64,000 nucleotides of DNA from Pegea sp. RAD2-039 (taxonomy: Eukaryota > Chordata > Thaliacea > Salpida > Salpidae), in contig JAQGEQ010000186.1 of assembly GCA_034620365.1 (NCBI GenBank), positions 558,001 to 622,000 on the forward strand, in the 5' to 3' direction. Shown in pieces: positions 1-12,100 of this stretch (positions are counted from its first letter, which is position 1; the number at the start of each line of letters is the position of its first letter). The notes under the pieces are model-generated. The model did not search any database. It was not told where the DNA came from and saw only the letters and a program-made list of their open reading frames with translations. The translations under genes and the position numbers were made by a program.

Positions 1-24
1 TCTTCAACTTCAACTTATACTTAC

Positions 25-186
25 CACTCATGTCATAGTACACAGAGTCGTTACTTTCAGGTACAATGCGCCAGGGAACATGAACCTCCCCTTGGAGTTG
101 CTTTGTACGTACGACTCTCAACTTTACTTTATCCTTACTTTGCTTCACATCAACATCTTGATCTTTAAAGCTGATCACCGCATTTG
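25..186 (-). repeat. Calx-beta unit 20, first half (class D-like), cut by window edge
   Basis: One exon encoding AVISFKDQDVDVKQ, LRVVRTKQLQGEVHVPWRI and a Tyr-Tyr-Asp end, closing at a GTAAGT donor in phase 1. The C-half must lie to the left of the window, so the array and the gene continue. Confidence 0.75.
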
Positions 187-3100
187 CTGCACATCTCAAT
201 TTAGTCTTGATTCGGATTCATATATTCAACTCACCAATATCATTTTCTATGATGACGTCACACTCTGAGATCTCGTCTAGCGTCGCGAAAACGTTTTTAG
301 GTTCAATTAGACGAATAGTAAACTGATCTTGCTCTTCCTTCCTCGGAAACTGATCAATATCGATCTTTATATGAGAGACTTCTTCGCCCTTAGAAAAGGT
401 TTCAACTCCTGATAAATTGTTTCCAAAGTTTGCATCAAACCCTTCTTTTGGGGCGGATTTCCACAGAACCCGGATCTTCTCTACAAGATCAAAGATTTGA
501 TGAATATTTAGTGATAATTAGTTGATCTTACTGTCTGTATTGATCGTTCTATGAACTGGGATAACAATTTCTTCATCTGTTTGTTTCACTTTTACAACTG
601 GTTTCTCAAATCCAACCTTACCAGGTAAGATATCATTGATGATGCTTACATGGCATCGAGAAGCATTTTCAGTCAGCCCGAAGTCGCCTGTCGGCTTACC
701 AAGCACAACGCTGTAAAAATAATCGATTAATTTGCATCCAACATCAACGTAAGAAGTCCAACGTGAAGTTTTCAACAGGAAACTTTTGTGGCTCATCAAC
801 TAGTTCAATTTCTATATGACTTTCTTCTTCTCCTTCTTTAAATGTTTCTTGTCCAAACAGTTTCTGTCATCAAAATATCAGTTTTTAGATCTTCAAATTC
901 GTTTTTTTGCTTTTACTTTGTATGGAGAGGAATCAAGAGAGTCAGAAATACTCCAGGGAACTATTACACGCCCCTTAAAGTCATCAGATCGAAGAACTTT
1001 GATGGTTACGTGAGATTGACTTTGGTAAGACTCAATATTGAGATCAGCAAATGAAATTTCTCCACAAACAACTAAAAAAAGTTTCAAATTTTTCCGATAA
1101 TTCAAAAGTTAGGAAGAAGTCTTACCATCTTGGATTTCATAAGGTCGTTGGACTTTTATCTCAAATTTTTTTTCTTGAATAAAAAGAAGTTTGTTGATAA
1201 AGTTAAATAAAGAATAAATCAAATACCTTTAACATTGTTTAAGATCACTTGAGTGCTTTTGGATGATCCGATTTTCGCTCCCATTTCACTCTCAACCAGA
1301 TTCACGTTGAAATACATCTGATCCCCAGAAGGATCATTTTCAATCGGAATAGTGATCTCTTGTCTGTTCACAAGTTACTCAATAAAAATTATTTTAATTA
1401 AACAAATAAATACCTCGTTTCATCAGCAGCAAATTCTAGAACACCTCGCCAAGCGCGATAATGTTTTCCACGAATAGCAGTTCCTTCCTCGGCAGTCCAA
1501 GTAACTTGACAAGGATACTTTGAATTTCCACTCCTGGTTACAGGGATGGTGACTAGTTTACAAGTTGCTACAACTTCTATCTGATCACGCTCTGTTTCAA
1601 CCACCCCAGCATCTATCAACAACATAAACGTTGAAGGCGTTTCCTTTCAATTTCCACCTCACCTAAATCATTGTCAACGATTACTCTCGTTGTTGGTGAA
1701 TCCCCAAGAGCAACACCAGACTTTGATATAGGAGTCATTAAAGTAACATCAAATTGAACTTCTTCACTATCTTGAGGTTCATCATTCAGTTTGATGTCGA
1801 TGACTTTATCTACTTCCCCTTCTTCAAATATCAACTGTTGAAATATTTTGTTGAAGTTTGTTGAAAAAAATCAGTTTCTTTGTTACTTTTCCTTCCAGCT
1901 TGTTGTAAAAGTCATTCTCACTGACAGCAGACTTTGTGGTGGTTGTTGGTACAACCTCCACAAACCAAGGGACTTCTGCCGCCCCTTTACTTCCATTCTT
2001 ACGTCTGACACCGATCATTGCAACTCCTCTACTCTGTCGGACCTTAACACTAGGTGACGCCATGTTCACAACGCCAGCTCCTAAAAATAAATCTCAAAAA
2101 TAGTGAAGTAGGATGAAAGAGACAGGATCAGTACCTGCTACGTTTTCAATATTGATCTTTGCAACATCAATCACTCCAATTTCACCCGGGCCCCCATCAA
2201 CAACTTCTATAAGTTCACAAGCAAAAGATACATTCCCACCGGAAGTATCATTCATAATTGGAATGAGAATATCCTTTTTGGTATCACCTGGTCCAAATTC
2301 CACTCTTCCGTGTCCATCATCACCAATATAATTTTTCACGTCAGTCGCAGTTCCATCTGCGAGATATTTATTTGATATTTGATCTCATATATATAATGCG
2401 GAACCTTTAGTTCGATATCCAACTGCTATTGATCGGTATTTTGGTCCTTCTCGTAATAATGGGAGCAAGAAAACATCACAATCTCCCTTGACAGTGTATT
2501 CTGAATGTGAAAATCCAACAGAGCATTTAAGATCATTTTCAACAGTGATCCTTGCGCGATAAGGATCTTGAAGATCAGCTCTTCCATCAGGAGGAAGCAG
2601 AATTATAACAACTCTGTAAGTTTTAAATATTTTGATCATCTGTAAAGAAGAGATCGATACTTACTCTTCCCGTTCATCAACTGTATCTTCCGGGAACTTG
2701 ATCTCTATCTGACTTAAATCTTGTCCGTCTTCAAATTCAACAGTTCCTCTTTCATCAACAAGTGGAGATGTCGAATAAGCATCTGATGATGAGAGAATCT
2801 AAAAAGATTCAAAGATCAGAAATTTATTGGTTGAGATCAGTTGAAACTGACTCTCCAAGGAAGAGAAACGCATCCTTTTAATCCTTCACTCCGCAAAACA
2901 TTAACTCTTCCCTTTAATGAGCTCTGTTTGAAGTAATAATCACTCTTCTCAAGATGGAAGAATCCAGGAACTAGGAACAAAATTATAAATGAAGTCTGAA
3001 TCATCAATCATTTGATGAGTATACTCACAAACATCATTCACAACTACAGCTGATGTGTTCGGGTATTCCCCTAACATCGCTCTTCCCGATGGAGGGTCAA

Positions 3101-6100
3101 TTACAACCCTTAAATGGTCCACGGTGGTGTTTTGGACTTGAGGTGGTAGTTTTAGTTTGATTTCTTTTCAAAAATTAAGTTTTCGGTAAAGAAATGTAAA
3201 AACTTTAACAAATTCACCTTTCATTTCTTCACCATCTTCAAAAGCAATTGTTCCATTTGTTCCTTCATATCTCGATCGTGGTTTTCCTGGCATCCCTCGA
3301 ACCTGCCAGAAAGCAGTCACGATACCAGAAGAGTCCTTGTTTCGGAAGACAGGAAAAGATGCGACGCCAGCAGATTGTTTAAAAGAGAAATGATCACTCG
3401 CAAATGAAAGTTCACCGCGTGCTGTATAAACAATTTGAACATAAGTGACATTTTGTAAACTTTCTTTAAAAATTTGCTGTGAAAACTAATCAGCGATTTC
3501 TTTTGAAAGTAAATATTTATCTTAATCGTTTTTTTTTTCTCAATGAAACTAAGTGAAATATTGATGTATTTACTTAGATCATTTTCCAAGACAACTTTTG
3601 TCTCTTTTACATTCAGAGTAGCTCCTCCAGTTGGAGTTGAAAGATGAAGCTTAAAAGCACATTCGTCTTCTTCAAAAAACTCTACTCTCACTGGCATCAC
3701 TAAATGAATCTCTTTTCTCACTTCCCCATCACCAAACACTAAATTGCCTTCGCCAGGCAGATAATGCTTTCCGCCTAAAATGCAAACATCAAAAATAAAC
3801 AAAGTCATCAACAATTTAGTTTTGTCTGGTAACCCCACCTATTGCTGTGGCATCTTGTGTATACCATGACACAGTCACGTGACCATCTGCACCTGAAGTA
3901 CGTTGTACTGGAATCACTAAGCTTTCAGAGCTACATTTAAAGTTATAACGTGAACTTGGAAACCCAACAACTCCAGAATCTATTATGAAAGAGATATGTA
4001 AGGAAGGACCATAACTTTAAATTCAATTGACCTTTATCTCTTATTACAGTTACTAAGGTTACATCTAAACCAGTTGATATGTCTTGATCATCTGGCTCAA
4101 TCAGTTGTAGTTTGAAAGTAGCTTCTCTTTGAGGTAAGTCTCGCCTCAGAAGAATTTCAATTTCAGTTTCAGTTTGCCCATCTTCAAAAGTTATGGAACC
4201 TGGAAAAAATTGTTGGATTATTTGATACTTTTACCGAAAAATCCATCAAACTTTAGTGATAGAAATTTTAATAATAATAAATTGGTAATTACAACTAATT
4301 AATATTCGAGATGAAATCTTTCTCCTGATTACAAAACATTTTTATAAATTTTAAAACTAAACAGTTTTTCATAAAAAAAAATTCTAAAATTTGATCTCTC
4401 TTAAATTAGAACTAATTTTACCTGATCCCCAATCAATTGAATCTTCATCTTGTTCTGCAGAAGATACACTAAGAAGAGTTGACTGATTGAAAGTATCATC
4501 TTCATCCAGATTGCCTCCTGTGCCAGTTGATACATTTGAAGCATCATGACGTCTTATAGGTGTAAAATTATCAGCAAATAAAGGATGAAGATTAAAACTG
4601 ATCCAATCAATCTTCAAAGATCCGTTATTATTAGATCTTCTGACTGGTATCCTAGCAACTGGTTGAGACTGCCGGAAGAGATATCGCTTTCTCACAAACT
4701 CAACTTCCGTATCTGATGAAGTTTAGGAGTTGTTTATATGTTTTACATCTAACTTATTTGAAGATTATCATACCAAGTGAAGGAGCAGCTTTTTGTTCGA
4801 CTTCTTTGATGATCTCTGCAATGGAAGATTTCAAGATTTAAATTTTTTTGGTTGAACATTTTTTTGGTTGAATTTTTTTTACTGATCTAAATCTCGAAAA
4901 ATAAAACTAACTTGGAACTGGTTCAAGAATTACTTCTGTGCAGTTTGTATCTCCTAGCTTACCAGTGCCTCTAATGTCAGTCAACTTCACGAAGAAGTTA
5001 ACTGGAGAGGTATCTGATAACTGTAATACTGGGATCATAATCTTCTTCTTCGTTTCATATGGATCAAACACCATATTTCCTTTGATATAAAATCAAATGG
5101 TTTAGATAACATTTGATAGAAGTGGTTTTAATGCACCATTTATTTAAATTAAATGAAATAACTTTTGACAACAAATTAACTTTTTAAGAATTCTATAATC
5201 CGTAGAACAAAACGGATAAAAGATGACTTTGTTGGTAGTAATTTATGAGCTTGTAAGTTACCTGATCTTCCTAGAAAGTTGACATCATTCTTTGCAGAAC
5301 CATCTTCACTTTCCCATGCGACAAAAGTGACGTCATTCACATCACCATGACGTAATACAGTGAGCTCAACAATTTCAGCACATTTCAATTGCAGAGTTGG
5401 TCTTCTCATCACAATAGTTGGCACTTCTGTAAAATCAACAAATATTTGTGAGAATTTTTCACAAAAAAAAACAACTTTAAATAAACAAACCAGCTTCTCC
5501 AAGTATAGTTACAGTAGCTCTTGTAGATGAACCTAACTTCAAGGAGCCGTCTTCAGATGGAAGAAGAACCATCACAAACTCATCATTAGGCACTCCTTCA
5601 AGTGTGATCTCTATATTCTTTGTGACTTCTCCATCTTTAAAATCTAGAATTCCTTTTGCTCCTAATAAAGATCAAAATAAGATTTCCGGATATGACACAT
5701 ATGAGAAAGGTTTTTTCTGAGCTTCAACACCTCTAAAGTTACCTTCAAATGGAGATGGTTTATCCAAAGACTGGATTATCCATTGTACCTCAACATCACC
5801 ATCAGATCCTCCTGATCTTATGACAGGAACAACTCCGATTGGATTAGTTGTTCGGAACACGAACGATGTTTTGTTGAATTCAAACTGTCCTGATTCTGAA
5901 TAATTATCAAATTGACTTTTTATTTGATAATTTTTCAGCTAATTTTTTTAGAAAATAAGCTACAAAACTGAAATATTTTTTGTGAAAAACAAGACAGTTA
6001 AAGAATAGCATCTGAGGAATTTTAAACTTTAATAAAAGCTAAGATGTGGTAATTGTAATATAAGGTAAAGAATTGAAGCATTTTTGAGGTTACTCAATCT

Positions 6101-9100
6101 TAAGAAGCATCAAATAGTTTCTTTTAAGTATCGAAAAAGTAATATTACATTCGAAAACATTTTTAAACTAACCTCGAGCGCTAACAATTGAAACTACAGC
6201 AGTACTATTAGGTCCTAGCACCGATTTTCCGAATTCCGATAAAGAAGTATCATCATCTTTAAGATCAAGCTCAGTGTCGAGTCGAAGCGAAAACTCTTTT
6301 GCTTGAAGAGCTTTACCACTCAATAATATCTCAACAGTAGCACGAGTCACACCAGAATCAAATGTGACGTAATCCTGTGATGTTAGTGGATAAGATCAAA
6401 CTTATCAATCATACAAATCTTACATGGTAAGCTTCAAAATCGATCCCGGAAATTGCTGTTCCATCTATCGTTTTACAAACAGCAACTGCCTTTTTCTGGC
6501 AACTTCCGGTGCGGAGTAAAGGAATCTTAACGCTTTTAGAGTTTCCGATCTCTGAGTAAGATGTCTTGCTGAACTGGATTACACTTCGATCTATAAAATT
6601 GTTAAAAGATTTAAAGATATTCGTAAATAGGACTAATCAGACCTTCATCAGATAGAATGTAGATTGTAGCAAGACGTAATCCTGATTTGGCTCCTCCTCT
6701 GATCTTATACAGCTCCACATTGAATCGCTTCTCGCCGCTATCATCGCCACTTGCGTCCTTAAACTTCAACTCAATTTTTTCAGCAACCTAAAGATGAAAA
6801 ATAATCTTCAGAAGATTGTAGTGAAGATGAAGATGATAGGATCACTTGATTATGAGCGAATGTCAATATTCCGCTCCCTCCTTCGTAATCCTTCCCGTCT
6901 TTAGCGCTCCCTTCAACAGTACGCCATCTAGTGGTGACTTTTCCATCCATACCTCCTAATCGATGAACAGGGATCACAATGGTCTTCTCAGCTTGTCGGA
7001 TCGAATAAGTTGCTTTAGAAAATCCGAGCGTTCCAGCATCTGTAGATGAAGATTTTTATAATTGGTTGAAAGGATGAAGATAAAGATTTGAAGACCGATA
7101 TCGTTGAGGATTACAACTTGTGTCTTCTTCAATCCAAGTCTTAGGTCATCTTCATCTTGTACTTTGTCCCCAATGTCACTCTGCTCCCATTTAAGATCAA
7201 ACAAAGACACATCTGCGACAGTTTGAGATGTAGTATTTGCCCTTTTTGAAGCAAGAGGAAGAGTAATCTCCATTGTATTAACTCCTTCCTCAAAGAGCAG
7301 CTAAAATAAAGGATTTAAATAAGAAGAAGATGTGAGATAAGATCCTCACCGATCCACTAAATCGATCCTCTTCATCATCTGATGAAAGAGGTGATGATGC
7401 TGCTGTTGAAACAGAAACAGCAGAGATCGTTGACTTTCGTCTATCATCTTCAATCTCAAATAGTCTATCCAGATCATCTTCTAAATCACACTTCCAAGAT
7501 ACAATACACGATCCTTCAGTAGATGATCTATGAACTGGAATTCGAAGAGTCTGAAGAGATGATGCACATGAGCAACTTGTCACAGCGTCTATGTTTCAAT
7601 CAACTCACTTTTCCACTTCTACGAGCAATGTATTTAGATTTGGCAAACTCTACTGTACATGGTCCCGTCTGTAAGCTTGCAAATCCCAGTGGAACAGTTG
7701 GAACTAAAAAGAAGTTTTGAAAATAATTGGAATTGATGTCACAGAGTCGTACTCTCACCTGACGCTACACAAGTTATAAGAACTTGAGCCTGACCAATGT
7801 CACCAATCTTTGGACCACCACTTGATGAGTTTAGGACAGCTGTAAACACTAACTGTCCTATATGATTGGGGTCGTTATAAACAGCAATTTGAAGCTGTTT
7901 AGTCATCTCCTTAGCATCAAACACGACACTCATCTTTCCTCCTAAATATTTATCTTTTTGTTGATTTTGGAGAATAATTGACGATAATGTTACCTCTATA
8001 ATGTACTCCACTTGTTGCTGTCAAATCGTTTGTTTCACAAGTGACAAATGCTGTGTTTTCACAATTTCCACTTCTAGTGATTAGAAGAGTTACCTGTCCA
8101 CTAGTTGCTGTTACATCAAAGCTGGGTTGCGCAAACGACACAACACCTAAATCTGTATAAACCAACATCAGTTGAAATCGCTCAGTTCCAGCATTTAATC
8201 ACCTTCTTCAGCAAAGACTCTCACAAGAGCTTTAGACTTGTTTCCAAGTTTAGCTCCTCCAGTAGGAGGAAGCATACAAACCATGAATGATATATCATTT
8301 ATAATTTGATGTTCAGATAGATTCAAATCAATATTTTTACTAATTTCGCCGTTTTCGAAAAGTAAGTCTCCTCTAATTGACAACAATCCTGTAAGATGAG
8401 ATGAGACATCAGCAGTGAGTTTAAAAAGATCACGTGATTACCTTCAGGAACTTGGCCAATATTTCCGTTATCTTGAGCGAGTATCCAAGGAACTTTAATA
8501 TCACCATCTGATCCTAATGATCGGATCACTGTCAATCTTCCCAAAGTCTCATTTGATCTCATGATCAAGAGAGGCTTAGAGAACTCAAATAATCCAGGTT
8601 CTAAGGAATAAATAAAAGTTTTATGACTGAATCAACTTTAAGATCTGCTTAGATACCATCATCTTCAATAATAGAGATAGTTGCTGTTTGACTCTTTGAT
8701 AATTTAGTTCCTTCACTGGGATCACTTAAGATCACTCTAAAGGCGCGCCCTGTTGTTATGTACTCATCATTGTCGATGATAGGGATCTGTATATGACTTT
8801 CAAACGTCCCGTCTTCAAATGTCAAGACTCCCTGAAACAACAATCATGTTGAAGAGCATGATGATTCCAAACTAGTCCTCAAAGCAATCAACTTACAGAA
8901 GACTTTTCATAATCTTTGCCAGCTTTTGCTGTATCATCTTCTGTGTGCCATTTCACATTCGAAACTCCGCGAGTACTTCGTGTTCTTAACACATTAATTT
9001 CAGCGATTCCACAATTTTCTGATCAAAAAGATCAAATTAAAAACTAGAAGAAGACTGAAGATAATCCCTCACCCATAAACGGATAAGCCTCTTTGGGAAA

Positions 9101-12100
9101 CTCGACTAAGGGACATTCATCATCCGATAGTAGAGTCACCATACAATGAGCAAGATCTAAAGTAGCTCCACCTTTGACATCTTCAAGTTCAACATTAAAT
9201 GCCTTTTCACTCTCATCATATAGAAGATCAGATATCAGTTGGATCTCAATACTTTGAGTAACCTAGATCAAATCAGTCAGCTTATAATTATCTTCCTCAT
9301 CAAACTTACTTGTCCATCCGAGAAATGTAAAACACCATCACCAGCGATGTAGTGCTTTCCCGATATTGCGCTGATATCTCGAGTAAACCAAGCAACGCTT
9401 ACAGCACCATCCATACCAACAGTTCTATGAACAGGAATCACCGTAACTCCATCGTTTTCTTTGAACACGTAGCTTGGTTTTGGAAATCCAATTACTCCAG
9501 GATCTAAAATGTATTTTTAATCTCTTTAATCTTATTTTTAATGGATCGAACTGACCTTCATCTTCAATCACAATAACTTTAGTTCGTCGTAACCCAAGAG
9601 CAATACTTCTTTCTTGACCAAATAATTCCACCCAAAATGCATCTTGTTTGCCATCAAAGTCATTCGTTAGTGGGATTTCAATATTAGCAAAGTCCTCGCC
9701 ATCTTCAAAGCTGTAAGAGTTGTGTCTTAGAGCAGTGACTTTAGATGAAAAATAGAACTAACTATATGGTTCCGCTCCCATAATCTCTTTGTGATTGGGC
9801 GATTCCGTTTTTGCCTGTCTCATCCAAAACCTCGTATTCAACTCCACTTCTTGTAACACCGCTCTTCAAGTTTTCATCATCACTCAGAAGAGGTTTAGAA
9901 ATGTCAGAGAGCTCACTAAGAACAATTGAAAGATACAAATGATTGGTTTATTTGAAGTTTTTACAAACTTTTCCTGGGACTTCATCCGTTTGCGCATAGT
10001 TGTCTTTTGTTCACCGTGACTCAAAACCTCAAAGTCATTATCTTCAGGAGAACCTGAATAAGTCCTCCATTGAACTCTTGTCTCTCCTTCAGTGAATGAT
10101 CTCCTAACAGGGATCACAGCCACTTTTGCACTCTTTCTCAACAAGTACTTGGCTTTTATAAACTCCAGCATGTTACCTGTCATCGTTTTATCAAATTTAT
10201 TTATTTTTTTGTGCTTCAAACTCAACAATCTTCAAATTTTTTAAATAATCTTACCCATGGTTGGAAGTGGTATACTTCTTATAAAAGCTTTTTCTTTTTC
10301 TTTATCAATTGCATAAATACAACATCGCCAGCAACATAACAGTAACAACCCAATCAGCAGGAACAGTAAAAATGCCCATAAGATTATCAGAAGAGAGTAT
10401 GAAGCCTTACACCCTAAAACAGATAGAAGTGACTAGATCTGAAGAAGAACTCCAAATAAAAACATTTGAAGCTTAGTAAGGAATAAATTTCTTATCGGTA
10501 AGTATATCTAGTTGTCTTGTGGACTGTTTTAATAGATATTTCATAAATTAATCTACAAAATATTTTCAAAATAAAATATTTATCTAAAATATCTCAAAAT
10601 TGTTTAACAAGTAAACTTCCAATACTTTTCTCATCTTCAGCAATAATCTCGATTTCGTCTCCTTTACTTGAAAATCCGTAATAGTATTTACAGCCATCTT
10701 GTTCATCAACTCTACTACATAAAGTAACTCCAAGATCTTTCAAATCTTCCTCTGCACAAATTTAAATCAGAAATATTCTCAACAAGTTTTAATATCTGAC
10801 CATCATTTAGTGAATTCACTTTCTGTGGTGTTATCTGATTTTTTCCCTCACATTCTTTTGAGCAATTTTCTTTTTCTTCTCCACTACGAAACATAATGCA
10901 TTTGACACAATGTTCAAAAAGTTCACATTCAGGGCAAGTCTGAAAAGATGTTTCTAAAGATTTCAATTGAAACAGATGATTAGTTTATCTACCTTATTGG
11001 AAGTTTCACTGGCAACACAATCAGCACAAAGTGGTCCCGTGAAACCATCTTTACACTGGCATATTCCACATTTACAAACACCATTTTCACTACAAACATC
11101 ACCAGCAGAGTTCTTGCAGGTTTCTAGAGATGTAGAACAACTACAATCTTCATCTTTCCAACCCTCATCACATTCACATCTACAAGAACACTCCCCAAAT
11201 GGTGTTGGTCTGAAACCGCAACAAATAAATTTGAATCATCAACTTACGCCGAATAACGTTCTTACGTTCCGTGATTTGAACAAACCAAATTTGCTACAAC
11301 TGGGCACGTGTCACACTGACAAAACTGACCAGTGATTGATCCCTTTATATGCTTGTATCCAGGATCACAGATGCAATTCCCTTTAAAGCATATACCTCGA
11401 CCTTTGAAAAGCAGCAATCTGATTGGTGGATGCTAATTGTAGACAGCTACAATTTACCTGAACACTCTTCTACGTCACCAGGCGCTACACACCCAAGCGG
11501 AATCGTACTAATTTCACATGACTGCCCTGTCCAGCCAGCAGGACAGAAACAAATGCCGCAAGAGAAGTTACCTCTATCTTGACATTTATTACTGTTTTCC
11601 TGCAAAAAAATTCAGTTAATTGTTTGAAAAAAATCAATATTTTAGACTTGCAATAACAGTCGAAGAACAATCGAAAGCTCCGAGGATTTTTGCTTCTATG
11701 GGAAGAACTTGTTTATGTTTTCGTGTTTTAACAAGGATTTGTCCAGGTTCACACGAAGATTGTCCATCACATGAGTCCTTGTGGGCGTTTAACATCATTT
11801 GGTAAGAGACCTGAACAATTTCAATAAAATAAATTCAGTCTTTAAAATTTAAAAAATTGTTTTTAATGTGAATATTTTGCTTAAAAAGTAAATTTAGTAA
11901 AAGAAATATCATTTTATAAAATTATATCTATTAAAACAAATCAACATCAAACCCACCATGTAAATAAAAGATTTTATCTGTTTATGTAAGCACTATGTAA
12001 TCAGAAATATTTACATTTGCAGTTATTGCTTATTTATCTAACTTGTATTCTTTGTATTTATCATTGAATAATGAAAATATTATTTTCTAATATAGTAACC

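Noticed and set aside
816-1054. Plus-strand open frames over the integrin array (also at 1848-2057, 2113-2331, 7523-7720, 8105-8290)
   Set aside because: They are antisense shadows of the Calx-beta exons, with no domain and no matching splice sites.
6921-6936. ACGCCATCTAGTGGTG resembling the GC-rich motif
   Set aside because: It lies inside a Calx-beta exon (encoding TTRWRT), so coding constraint explains it.
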